Assembly: GCF_016642265.1 (NCBI RefSeq)
Contig: NZ_MRXX01000014.1
Coordinates: 1 to 45,960, forward strand
From: Streptococcus lactarius
Lineage (GTDB): Bacteria > Bacillota > Bacilli > Lactobacillales > Streptococcaceae
DNA: 45,960 nucleotides
Direction of reading: 5' to 3'
Shown: positions 38,237 to 45,960 of the stretch, one piece after another
Layout of the letters: every line of letters starts with the position of its first letter
How positions within the stretch are numbered: position 1 is the stretch's first letter
Translations under genes and position numbers: made by a program
Notes under the pieces: model-generated
Database searches by the model: none
What the model was told of the DNA's origin: nothing
Seen by the model: the letters and a program-made list of their open reading frames with translations, nothing else

Positions 38237-38731
38237 ATGGCATTTAAAGATAATGCAGTTGAACTTGAAGAACGCGTAGTTGCCATCAACCGTGTTACAA
38301 AAGTTGTTAAAGGTGGACGTCGTCTTCGTTTTGCAGCTCTTGTAGTTGTTGGTGACCGTAATGGCCGTGTAGGATTTGGTACTGGTAAAGCTCAAGAAGT
38401 TCCAGAAGCAATCCGTAAGGCTGTTGAAGATGCTAAGAAAAACTTGATCGAAGTTCCTATGGTTGGAACAACAATTCCTCACGAAGTAACATCTGTATTT
38501 GGTGGAGCTCGTGTCTTGTTGAAACCAGCCGTTGAAGGGGCTGGAGTTGCTGCAGGTGGTGCAGTACGTGCCGTTGTCGAATTGGCAGGTATCGCAGATG
38601 TTACATCTAAATCACTTGGATCAAACACTCCAATCAACATCGTTCGTGCAACTGTTAACGGTTTGGCACAATTGAAACGTGCTGAAGAAGTTGCTGCCCT
38701 TCGTGGTATTTCAGTTTCTGACTTGGCTTAA
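38237..38731 (+). CDS. rpsE: 30S ribosomal protein uS5
   Basis: The 164-residue decoding-fidelity protein has [20 protein letters not shown], the spectinomycin-site region, and ends [18 protein letters not shown]. Confidence 0.98.
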   Translation: MAFKDNAVELEERVVAINRVTKVVKGGRRLRFAALVVVGDRNGRVGFGTGKAQEVPEAIRKAVEDAKKNLIEVPMVGTTIPHEVTSVFGGARVLLKPAVEGAGVAAGGAVRAVVELAGIADVTSKSLGSNTPINIVRATVNGLAQLKRAEEVAALRGISVSDLA

Positions 38732-38745
38732 GAAAGGAGATTCAA

Positions 38746-38928
38746 ATGGCTCAAATTAAAATTACTTTGACTAAGTCTCCAATCGGACGCATCCCGTCAC
38801 AACGTAAAACTGTTGTAGCACTTGGACTTGGCAAATTGAACAGCTCAGTCATCAAAGAAGATAACCCAGCAGTACGTGGTATGATCACTGCGGTATCTCA
38901 TTTGGTAACTGTTGAGGAAGTTAAGTAA
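38746..38928 (+). CDS. rpmD: 50S ribosomal protein uL30
   Basis: The 60-residue protein contains [18 protein letters not shown], the standard uL30 N-terminus. RBS AAAGGAG. Confidence 0.98.
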   Translation: MAQIKITLTKSPIGRIPSQRKTVVALGLGKLNSSVIKEDNPAVRGMITAVSHLVTVEEVK

Positions 38929-38948
38929 TTAAACTTACCATCATAGAT

Positions 38949-39041
38949 GTTTTAGGGGGTATGAGATGTTATCTCAGCCCCTAAAACTCAATTTATTCGT
39001 ATAGGCGAGTTCCTATTAAGAACACCTTTTTCCTAATAGGA
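38949..39041 (+). other. two hairpins in the rpmD-rplO gap
   Basis: GTTTTAGGGG and CCCCTAAAAC (38949-38958, 38978-38987) enclose GAGAT-gtt-ATCTC. A second hairpin TCCTATTA/TAATAGGA spans 39011-39041. There is no long T-tail after either. Confidence 0.6.
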
Positions 39042-39076
39042 GCGCTAGCATTTTACAAAAGAGGAGAAAATAAATA

Positions 39077-39517
39077 ATGAAACTTCATGAATTACAACCT
39101 GCTACAGGTTCACGTAAAGTCCGCAACCGTGTTGGTCGTGGTACTTCATCTGGTAACGGTAAAACTTCTGGCCGTGGTCAAAAAGGTCAAAAGGCTCGTA
39201 GCGGTGGCGGTGTACGTCTTGGTTTTGAAGGTGGACAAACTCCATTGTTCCGTCGTCTTCCAAAACGTGGATTTACAAACATCAACGCTAAAGAATACGC
39301 TATTGTAAACCTTGATCAGTTGAACGTCTTCGAAGATGGTGCTGAAGTAACACCAGTTGTACTTGTAGAATCAGGTATTGTAAAAGCTGAAAAATCAGGG
39401 ATTAAAGTTCTTGGTAACGGAGAATTGACGAAGAAATTGACTGTTAAAGCAGCTAAATTCTCTAAATCAGCTGAAGAAGCTATCACTGCTAAAGGTGGTT
39501 CAGTTGAAGTCATCTAA
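39077..39517 (+). CDS. rplO: 50S ribosomal protein uL15
   Basis: The 146-residue protein has the glycine-rich [20 protein letters not shown] segment that threads the 23S rRNA. RBS AGGAG. Followed by secY after 12 bases. Confidence 0.98.
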   Translation: MKLHELQPATGSRKVRNRVGRGTSSGNGKTSGRGQKGQKARSGGGVRLGFEGGQTPLFRRLPKRGFTNINAKEYAIVNLDQLNVFEDGAEVTPVVLVESGIVKAEKSGIKVLGNGELTKKLTVKAAKFSKSAEEAITAKGGSVEVI

Positions 39518-39529
39518 GTGAGGTGACCT

Positions 39530-40837
39530 ATGTTTTTTAAATTATTAAAAGATGCATTTAAGGTAAAACAAGTACGATCAAAGATTTTATTTACGATCTT
39601 CATTGTCCTTGTTTTCCGTATCGGAACGACGATTACAGTACCTGGTGTTAATGCGAAAATTCTGAACAGTCTTCAAGATGTGTCCTTCTTGAACATGCTT
39701 AGTCTTGTTTCTGGGAATGCCATGAGAAACTTCTCAGTATTTGCTCTCGGTGTTAGCCCCTACATCACTGCTTCGATCGTTGTACAACTTTTGCAAATGG
39801 ATCTTTTACCAAAATTCGTTGAATGGGGGAAACAAGGGGAAGTTGGTCGTCGAAAGCTTAACCAAGCAACTCGCTACATTTCCCTAGTTTTAGCCTTTGT
39901 TCAATCTATTGGGATCACAGCAACTTTCCATACCTTGTCTCAGGCAAAATTAGTTGCGACCCCAAATGCGAAAACCTATCTTTTAATCGGAGCAATTCTC
40001 ACTACAGGTTCAATGATTGTAACCTGGTTAGGAGAACAGATTACAGATAAAGGATATGGAAATGGAGTTTCGATGATTATCTTTGCAGGGATCGTATCTT
40101 CTATCCCAGAGATGATTAAAGAAATCTATGAAAATGCATTTGTAAATGTTCGTTCCGGTCAAATGACCAACTCACTTATCTTTGTTGGTGTTTTGATTCT
40201 TGCGGTCTTGGTCATTGTTTACTTTACAACCTTTGTAGAGCAGGCTCAGTACAAGATCCCAGTTCAGTACACAAAGATTGCTCAAGGAGCTCCGTCGAGC
40301 TCTTACCTACCTTTAAAAGTAAACCCAGCAGGGGTTATTCCTGTCATCTTTGCTAGTTCGATTACAGCAGCACCCGCTGCTATTTTCCAAGTTATTAGCG
40401 CTATGGGTTACAATGCAGGATGGGTAAAAACAGCACAAGCCATGTTGGCAACAAACACACCAACTGGTGTTGCCATGTATGCCTTATTGATCATTCTCTT
40501 CACCTTCTTCTACACGTTTGTTCAGATTAATCCTGAAAAAACGGCAGAAAACCTTCAAAAGAGCGGTGCCTACATTCCAGGTGTTCGCCCAGGTAAGGGA
40601 ACAGAAGAGTTTATGTCTCGCTTGCTCCGTCGTTTAGCAAGTGTCGGATCAGTATTCCTTGGCTTTATTACGATCATTCCAATCTTAGCCCGTGATGTAT
40701 TTGGATTGACAGATGCCGTTGCTCTTGGAGGAACAAGTCTTTTGATCATTATTTCTACAGGTATTGAAGGAATGAAACAATTAGAAGGCTACTTACTAAA
40801 ACGTAAGTATGTCGGATTTATGGACACAACAGAATAG
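39530..40837 (+). CDS. secY: protein translocase subunit SecY
   Basis: The 435-residue channel of the Sec translocon has ten membrane helices. Signatures include the plug-region FRIGTTITVPGVNAKIL and ALGVSPYITASIVVQLLQMD, plus the cytoplasmic loop GKGTEEFMSRLLRRL. Located in the spc operon as usual. RBS GAGGTGA. Confidence 0.98.
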   Translation: MFFKLLKDAFKVKQVRSKILFTIFIVLVFRIGTTITVPGVNAKILNSLQDVSFLNMLSLVSGNAMRNFSVFALGVSPYITASIVVQLLQMDLLPKFVEWGKQGEVGRRKLNQATRYISLVLAFVQSIGITATFHTLSQAKLVATPNAKTYLLIGAILTTGSMIVTWLGEQITDKGYGNGVSMIIFAGIVSSIPEMIKEIYENAFVNVRSGQMTNSLIFVGVLILAVLVIVYFTTFVEQAQYKIPVQYTKIAQGAPSSSYLPLKVNPAGVIPVIFASSITAAPAAIFQVISAMGYNAGWVKTAQAMLATNTPTGVAMYALLIILFTFFYTFVQINPEKTAENLQKSGAYIPGVRPGKGTEEFMSRLLRRLASVGSVFLGFITIIPILARDVFGLTDAVALGGTSLLIIISTGIEGMKQLEGYLLKRKYVGFMDTTE

Positions 40838-40862
40838 AATAAGGTTGACTTTGTCAGCCTTC

Positions 40863-40920
40863 TATTTTGTTTTTAAATGGAAATAGGAAATGGCTCCTGC
40901 TTCCATTTAAAAACAAAATA
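40863..40920 (+). other. 20-bp perfect inverted repeat before adk
   Basis: Arms at 40863-40882 and 40901-40920 are perfect complements with an 18-base loop. The adk Shine-Dalgarno AAGGAG abuts the right arm. The only T-run is inside the left arm, so it is not a standard terminator. A smaller AAGGTTGA/TCAGCCTT hairpin precedes it. Confidence 0.8.
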
Positions 40921-40933
40921 AGGAGAATTCATC

Positions 40934-41572
40934 ATGAATCTTTTAATTATGGGGTTGCCTGGAGCAGGTAAAGGGACTCAAGCAGCAAAAATCGTTGAAG
41001 AATTTCACGTAGCGCACATTTCAACCGGAGATATGTTCCGCGCAGCAATGGCCAACCAAACTGAAATGGGTGTGTTAGCTAAGTCGTATATTGACAAAGG
41101 CGAATTAGTTCCAGATGAAGTTACAAATGGAATTGTGAAAGAACGCCTTTCTCAAGATGATATTAAGAAAACGGGATTTTTGTTGGACGGATATCCACGT
41201 ACAATCGAACAAGCACATGCTTTAGATAAAACATTGGCTGAACTTGGGATTGAACTTGAAGGTGTTATTAATATCGAAGTAAATCCAGATAGTCTTTTAG
41301 AACGCTTAAGTGGTCGTATCATTCATCGTGTAACAGGAGAAACTTTCCATAAAGTATTCAATCCACCAGTTGATTACAAAGAGGAAGATTACTATCAACG
41401 CGAAGATGATAAACCTGAGACAGTAAAACGTCGTTTGGACGTTAATATTGCTCAAGGGGAACCAATCATTGCTCATTATCGCGCTAAAGGTCTAGTACAT
41501 GATATCGAAGGAAACCAAGATATCGATGATGTATTCTCAGACATTGAAAAAGTCTTGTCAAAATTGAAATAA
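40934..41572 (+). CDS. adk: adenylate kinase
   Basis: The 212-residue kinase interconverts AMP, ADP and ATP. P-loop [19 protein letters not shown], and [10 protein letters not shown] are present. The lid ([19 protein letters not shown]) has no zinc cysteines. RBS AAGGAG, next to the 20-bp inverted repeat. Confidence 0.98.
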   Translation: MNLLIMGLPGAGKGTQAAKIVEEFHVAHISTGDMFRAAMANQTEMGVLAKSYIDKGELVPDEVTNGIVKERLSQDDIKKTGFLLDGYPRTIEQAHALDKTLAELGIELEGVINIEVNPDSLLERLSGRIIHRVTGETFHKVFNPPVDYKEEDYYQREDDKPETVKRRLDVNIAQGEPIIAHYRAKGLVHDIEGNQDIDDVFSDIEKVLSKLK

Positions 41573-41587
41573 AAGCGTTTTTCAGGC

Positions 41588-41616
41588 TTGCAATATTGGA
41601 CAACTAGTGTTACAAT
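41588..41616 (+). promoter_or_regulatory. internal promoter for infA and the alpha operon
   Basis: TTGCAA (41588-41593), a 17-bp spacer and TACAAT (41611-41616). A TATAAT at 41631-41636 may be a second -10. The hairpin CCTCTG-tgct-CAGAGG (41643-41658) lies in the leader. Confidence 0.7.
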
Positions 41617-41688
41617 TAATTAGTCTGACTTATAATTGTTACCTCTGTGCTCAGAGGGATGAATCGAAATTTATGGAGGTACTTTTGC

Positions 41689-41907
41689 GTGGCAAAAGAC
41701 GATGTGATTGAAGTTGAAGGCAAAGTAGTCGATACAATGCCGAATGCAATGTTTACGGTTGAACTTGAAAATGGACATCAGATTTTAGCAACAGTTTCTG
41801 GTAAAATTCGTAAAAACTATATTCGTATTTTAGCGGGAGATCGTGTTACAGTGGAGATGAGTCCGTATGATTTGACACGTGGGCGTATCACATACCGCTT
41901 TAAATAA
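41689..41907 (+). CDS. infA: translation initiation factor IF-1
   Basis: The 72-residue OB-fold protein starts at GTG 41689 ([18 protein letters not shown]) after GGAGGT. An in-frame upstream start would add residues with no family support. IF-1 occupies the A site during initiation. Confidence 0.97.
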
Positions 41908-41930
41908 TCGAAAGACTTGGAGGGATAAAA

Positions 41931-42047
41931 ATGAAAGTAAGACCATCGGTCAAACCAATTTGCGAATACTGTAAAGTAATTCGTCGTAATGGTCGTGTTA
42001 TGGTAATTTGCCCAGCAAATCCAAAACACAAACAACGTCAAGGATAA
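41931..42047 (+). CDS. rpmJ: 50S ribosomal protein bL36
   Basis: The 38-residue protein [19 protein letters not shown]... has the zinc ligands Cys11, Cys14, Cys27 and His33, so it is the C-plus form. The ATG follows GGAGGG. Confidence 0.97.
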
Positions 42048-42064
42048 GATAGAAAGGAGAAAAC

Positions 42065-42430
42065 ATGGCTCGTATTGCTGGAGTTGACATTCCAAATGAC
42101 AAACGCGTAGTAGTTTCATTGACTTATGTCTATGGTATCGGACTTCCAACATCTAAGAAAATTTTAGCAGCTGCTGGAGTTTCAGAAGATATTCGTGTTC
42201 GTGATCTTACATCTGATCAAGAAGATGCTATCCGTCGTGAAGTTGACGCAATCAAAGTTGAAGGTGACCTTCGTCGTGAAGTAAACTTGAACATCAAACG
42301 TTTGATGGAAATCGGTTCATACCGTGGTATCCGTCACCGTCGTGGACTTCCAGTTCGTGGACAAAACACTAAAAACAACGCTCGCACTCGTAAAGGTAAA
42401 GCTGTTGCGATTGCAGGTAAGAAAAAATAA
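42065..42430 (+). CDS. rpsM: 30S ribosomal protein uS13
   Basis: The 121-residue head protein contacts P-site tRNA. It begins [20 protein letters not shown] and ends in a basic tail. RBS AAAGGAG. Confidence 0.98.
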   Translation: MARIAGVDIPNDKRVVVSLTYVYGIGLPTSKKILAAAGVSEDIRVRDLTSDQEDAIRREVDAIKVEGDLRREVNLNIKRLMEIGSYRGIRHRRGLPVRGQNTKNNARTRKGKAVAIAGKKK

Positions 42431-42453
42431 AATAAAATAAGGAGGTAAAAATC

Positions 42454-42837
42454 TTGGCTAAACCAACACGTAAACGTCGTGTGAAAAAGAATATCGAATC
42501 TGGTATTGCTCATATTCACGCTACATTTAACAACACAATTGTTATGATTACTGATGTGCATGGTAATGCAATCGCTTGGTCATCTGCAGGTGCACTTGGT
42601 TTCAAAGGTTCTCGTAAATCTACACCATTTGCTGCTCAAATGGCATCAGAAGCTGCTGCTAAATCTGCTCAAGAACATGGACTTAAATCTGTTGAAGTAA
42701 CTGTTAAAGGTCCTGGTTCAGGTCGTGAGTCTGCTATTCGTGCACTTGCTGCTGCTGGTCTTGAAGTAACTGCAATCCGCGATGTAACTCCTGTACCACA
42801 CAATGGTGCTCGTCCTCCAAAACGTCGCCGTGTATAA
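42454..42837 (+). CDS. rpsK: 30S ribosomal protein uS11
   Basis: The 127-residue platform protein starts at TTG ([19 protein letters not shown]) after AAGGAGG. It has [20 protein letters not shown] and ends PPKRRRV. The TTG start is supported by the RBS and by the family N-terminus. Confidence 0.97.
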
Positions 42838-42882
42838 TCATCAACAATTACACAGCTTTTCGTTTAAGAGGGAGTATAGCAA

Positions 42883-43821
42883 ATGATTGAGTTTGAAAAA
42901 CCAAATATAACAAAAATTGATGAAAATAAAGATTATGGCGTATTTGTAGTAGAACCACTTGAACGTGGCTACGGAACAACGCTTGGAAACTCACTTCGTC
43001 GTGTACTTCTAGCTTCACTTCCAGGTGCAGCTGTTACTTCAATCAACATTGAAGGTGTACTCCACGAATTTGATACAGTTCCAGGAGTTCGTGAAGACGT
43101 TATGCAAATCATTCTTAACGTTAAAGGAATCGCCGTGAAATCTTACGTCCAAGACGAAAAGATTATCGAACTTGATGTAGAAGGACCTGCAGAAGTAACT
43201 GCCGGAGACATTCTGACGGATAGTGACATCGAAATTGTAAACCCTGATCATTATCTATTTACAATCGGTGAAGGAGCTTCTTTGAAAGCAACGCTTACTG
43301 TAAACAGTGGACGTGGCTATGTTCCGGCTGATCAAAACAAAAAAGATGATGCACCAGTGGGAACACTTGCTGTAGATTCAATCTATACGCCAGTGACAAA
43401 AGTCAATTACCAAGTTGAACCAGCCCGCGTTGGTAGCAACGATGGATTTGACAAGCTAACCCTTGAAATTTTAACAAATGGGACCATCATTCCAGAAGAT
43501 GCCTTAGGTTTGTCTGCTCGTATTTTGACAGAACACCTAAATCTATTCACAAACTTAACTGAAATTGCTATTGCAACAGATGTTATGAAAGAAGTAGATA
43601 CAACTTCTGATGATCGTATTTTAGAGCGTACCATCGAAGAATTAGATCTTTCTGTTCGTTCTTACAACTGTTTGAAACGTGCTGGCATTAACACTGTCTA
43701 CGATTTGACTGAAAAATCTGAAGCAGAAATGATGAAAGTTCGTAACTTGGGACGTAAGAGTCTTGAAGAAGTTAAAATTAAACTTGCTGACTTAGGCCTT
43801 GGGTTAAAAAACGATAAATAG
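42883..43821 (+). CDS. rpoA: RNA polymerase alpha subunit
   Basis: The 312-residue subunit has an N-terminal dimerisation domain with [17 protein letters not shown] and a C-terminal domain with [16 protein letters not shown] and [12 protein letters not shown] that binds UP elements and regulators. RBS AGAGGGAG. Confidence 0.98.
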   Translation: MIEFEKPNITKIDENKDYGVFVVEPLERGYGTTLGNSLRRVLLASLPGAAVTSINIEGVLHEFDTVPGVREDVMQIILNVKGIAVKSYVQDEKIIELDVEGPAEVTAGDILTDSDIEIVNPDHYLFTIGEGASLKATLTVNSGRGYVPADQNKKDDAPVGTLAVDSIYTPVTKVNYQVEPARVGSNDGFDKLTLEILTNGTIIPEDALGLSARILTEHLNLFTNLTEIAIATDVMKEVDTTSDDRILERTIEELDLSVRSYNCLKRAGINTVYDLTEKSEAEMMKVRNLGRKSLEEVKIKLADLGLGLKNDK

Positions 43822-43832
43822 AGGAGGAATAC

Positions 43833-44219
43833 ATGGCTTACCGTAAACTAGGACGCACTAGCTCACAACGTAAAGCAATGCTTCGTGATTTGACTACAGA
43901 TCTTATCATCAATGAAGCAATTGTAACAACTGAAGCACGTGCAAAAGAAATCCGTAAATCAGTTGAAAAAATGATTACTTTGGGTAAACGTGGTGATTTG
44001 CATGCACGTCGTCAAGCTGCTGCATTCGTACGTAACGAAGTTGCAACACAAAACTTTGATGAAGAAACAGGTAAATACTCAGAAACAACAGCACTTCAAA
44101 AATTGTTCTCTGAATTAGCACCTCGTTATGCTGAGCGCAATGGTGGATATACACGTATCCTTAAAACTGAACCACGTCGTGGGGATGCTGCGCCAATGGC
44201 AATCATCGAATTGGTATAA
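43833..44219 (+). CDS. rplQ: 50S ribosomal protein bL17
   Basis: The 128-residue protein at the tunnel exit begins [20 protein letters not shown]. Last gene of the alpha operon. RBS GGAGG. Confidence 0.98.
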   Translation: MAYRKLGRTSSQRKAMLRDLTTDLIINEAIVTTEARAKEIRKSVEKMITLGKRGDLHARRQAAAFVRNEVATQNFDEETGKYSETTALQKLFSELAPRYAERNGGYTRILKTEPRRGDAAPMAIIELV

Positions 44220-44236
44220 TGGTCATCAATTTTGTT

Positions 44237-44318
44237 GAGTGTTATGATGATGGAATACACTGTTATTCTTAGTCTAGCTCTGGTCTACCGCTGGGGATTT
44301 TCCCCAGCGGGAACACTC
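44237..44318 (+). other. structured region after rplQ
   Basis: CCGCTGGGGA-ttt-TCCCCAGCGG (44288-44310) is a perfect 10-bp hairpin. An outer pair GAGTGTT (44237-44243) with AACACTC (44312-44318) encloses it and about 44 further bases. There is no T-tail. Confidence 0.6.
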
Positions 44319-44339
44319 ATCGTATTGGATGAAATAGTA

Positions 44340-44397
44340 GACGCTTGTTTACGAAATTGCTTTAACTTAAAACAATTTCGTAAGCAGGCGTTTTTTA
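44340..44397 (+). terminator. alpha operon terminator
   Basis: TTACGAAATTG and CAATTTCGTAA form the core of a long stem extended by ACGC/GCGT with mismatches, followed by six T. Confidence 0.85.
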
Positions 44398-44462
44398 CTT
44401 TAGTAGAAAATAAAAATAAATGATATAATGAAAACCAAATACAGAATAGAAAAAAGGAATAA

Positions 44463-45716
44463 ATGTCAAAACAAGAAGCAATTGGATTACTCAAAGAGAA
44501 ATATCTGAGTCATATGAAACGATCACCTGAGGTCTTTGTTGGGATTGAATTAGAATTTCCTATCGTAGAAGTTCATGGAAAAAAGACTGATATTAATGTT
44601 ACTAAAAAATTATTTCGAGAGTTAGCATTGGATGTAGAGTTTGAAGTTGAAAAGCGAGATCAAGAAAATAACCCCGTCCAACTAATTCATAGAGCGTCAA
44701 AGGATCGTATTTTATTTGAACTCAGTTACAATACGATTGAATTTGCATTTGAAAAAGCAAAATCCATTCATCAGGTTGATCAACGCTTTAAGAACTATTT
44801 GAAAAAAATACAACCAATGCTTCAACAATACCACCATGAAATCAAAGGATATGGAATTCATCCACAATGGAAGCAAAATGATAATAGACCAGTACAAATT
44901 GAACGCTATCAAATGTTAATGGCCTTTCTAGCAATGAAAGGAACAGGTATGGACACCCATCCCTACCCTGACTATGGTGCATTTATATGTGGAAATCAAC
45001 TTCAACTAGATGTAAATCGAGAGAACTATCTACGAGTTATTAATGCATTTAATCAAATTGAGGCTGCAAAGGCCTACCTTTTCCCAAACTCAGAATTTCC
45101 AGAAGCATCATGGGATACTAAAATAGCAAGGGATCTCTTTTGGGAAGAATCCTTACATGGTTATTTTGAAGAAAATGTCGGGCTTTATCCTAAGAAATAC
45201 AGGTGCGAGGATGAATTTTTTGAAAATCTAGCAAAAACAGCGATCTTTACGGCCGTAAGAGGGACTAAATTTTATTACTTTAGACCAATCCGTGTTCAAG
45301 ATTATTTGGACCAAAACGAAATCGTAGCCTACACAGCTGACGGAAAAGAAACAGTTATCACACCATTAAAAGATGATATCAAACAGCATCGAAGCTACCA
45401 ATTCCAGGATTTAACATCACGTGGAACAGTGGAATTCAGAAGTACCTGTACACAACCATTAGAAAACACTTTTGCACCAATTGCTTTTGAAGTAGGCCTA
45501 TTCAACCAATTGGAAAAACTAGAGGAATATCTAGAAAATTGTAAGTTCCTTAATACCAAAGAGAGAGACTTACGAAAATTAAGAAAAAAATATTCAAAAA
45601 TTAAATTAAGTAAAGAAGAAGAATCTAAAATCCAAGAATTTTCACATGATTTATTAACAATCGCTAGACTTGGATTAATCGAAAGAGGATACGGAGAAGA
45701 AATCTATTTAAATTAA
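44463..45716 (+). CDS. glutamate-cysteine ligase family protein (GCS2-like)
   Basis: The 417-residue protein begins with a GCS2-type core: VGIELEFPIVEV (metal-binding Glu pair), later RILFELSYNTIEFAFEKA, KGYGIHPQW and GTVEFRSTCTQPLEN. Family enzymes join glutamate to an amine by a gamma-glutamyl-phosphate intermediate. It is not fused to an ATP-grasp glutathione synthetase domain as GshF is, and is shorter than E. coli GshA. The acceptor is unknown. RBS AAAGGAA, TATAAT near 44423-44428. It is a single gene between the alpha operon and an rRNA operon. Confidence 0.75.
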   Translation: MSKQEAIGLLKEKYLSHMKRSPEVFVGIELEFPIVEVHGKKTDINVTKKLFRELALDVEFEVEKRDQENNPVQLIHRASKDRILFELSYNTIEFAFEKAKSIHQVDQRFKNYLKKIQPMLQQYHHEIKGYGIHPQWKQNDNRPVQIERYQMLMAFLAMKGTGMDTHPYPDYGAFICGNQLQLDVNRENYLRVINAFNQIEAAKAYLFPNSEFPEASWDTKIARDLFWEESLHGYFEENVGLYPKKYRCEDEFFENLAKTAIFTAVRGTKFYYFRPIRVQDYLDQNEIVAYTADGKETVITPLKDDIKQHRSYQFQDLTSRGTVEFRSTCTQPLENTFAPIAFEVGLFNQLEKLEEYLENCKFLNTKERDLRKLRKKYSKIKLSKEEESKIQEFSHDLLTIARLGLIERGYGEEIYLN

Positions 45717-45721
45717 AAGAA

Positions 45722-45757
45722 CAACAAAGCCTGTATTAACGGGCTTTGTTGCCTTTT
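45722..45757 (+). terminator. terminator after the ligase gene
   Basis: CAACAAAGCC (45722-45731) and GGCTTTGTTG (45742-45751) pair and are followed by CC and six T. Confidence 0.9.
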
Positions 45758-45813
45758 TTGAATGATTTAAAGTACTAATCCCCCAACAAAATAAAAAAAC
45801 TTAGAAAAAAGTA

Positions 45814-45842
45814 TTGACAGAATAGAAATGGCGTGATATACT
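45814..45842 (+). promoter_or_regulatory. rRNA operon promoter
   Basis: TTGACA (45814-45819), a 17-bp spacer and TATACT (45837-45842) form a strong promoter with an A-rich upstream region that may act as an UP element. Confidence 0.85.
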
Positions 45843-45960
45843 AATATAGTTGTCGCAAGAGAGCGACAAAGACCTTTGAAAACTGAACAAGACGAACCAA
45901 TGTGCAGGGCACTATAACAAAGGTTATAGTACTGAACAATGAAAAAACAATAAATCTGTC
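45843..45960 (+). other. leader of an rRNA operon
   Basis: The leader contains the hairpin GTCGC-aagaga-GCGAC (boxB-like) and the wording ACCTTTGAAAACTGAACAAG common in Firmicute rRNA leaders. The 16S gene is expected beyond the right edge. Confidence 0.8.

Noticed and set aside
44281..44320. Possible tRNA or RNase P-like RNA gene
   Set aside because: The hairpin lacks any cloverleaf, CCA end or conserved RNase P elements.
44232..44494. Short ORFs on both strands after rplQ
   Set aside because: They arise from hairpin and terminator sequence and have no ribosome binding site or protein-like composition.

Overview
The window is a chromosomal segment of a Streptococcus, most likely an oral mitis/sanguinis/parasanguinis-type species. 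This rests on low G+C, the streptococcal S10-spc-alpha gene order, zinc-free bL32 and bL33, a small RNA resembling the CiaR-controlled csRNAs, and extended -10 promoters (TGnTATAAT). The species call is inference.

Left edge (1-2900), accessory: an IS3-family element (IS150 group, cut by the window edge) has landed in an unrecognised gene that also carries an in-frame stop. Next comes a cadmium resistance operon, cadD-cadX, with a clear promoter and palindromic operator. All of it lies just past the 3' end of rpmG, a site used by some streptococcal integrative elements.

2900-8500: rpmF-rpmG; an SPFH membrane protein paired with an Arc-type ribbon-helix-helix protein under a promoter with repeated ATGATATC boxes; ilvD; and an ABC transporter pair.

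8500-15700: pyrimidine operon pyrR-pyrP-carA-carB, with no pyrB. PyrR-type binding loops precede pyrR (with an attenuator), carA, and the stretch upstream of carB. About 105-bp hairpin repeats with covarying stems fill the gaps. One lies directly against the carB start, separating it from what looks like its original ribosome binding site.

15700-29400: a metal-sulfur assembly factor (MIP18 family), hisS, a long composite repeat, thrC, a MATE transporter and HAD phosphatase (overlapping), a csRNA-like small RNA, an intracellular GH29 fucosidase, a short transcription unit encoding a 23-residue peptide, polA (probably leaderless), a CoA-binding protein, a DUF975 membrane protein, tgt, and a uridine-kinase-like gene.

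29400-44220: the S10, spc and alpha ribosomal protein operons from rpsJ to rplQ, including secY, adk, infA and rpoA. Several gaps hold strong hairpins, often close to the next ribosome binding site, and the rpsH-rplF gap holds two more copies of the 105-bp repeat. 44220-45960: a structured region and terminator, a stand-alone glutamate-cysteine-ligase-family gene, then the promoter and leader of an rRNA operon whose 16S gene lies beyond the right edge.

No CRISPR array, tRNA gene, prophage or classical defence island was seen. The most unusual biology is the repeat family and its effect on the carB start, the peptide-encoding short transcript, and the SPFH/Arc pair.
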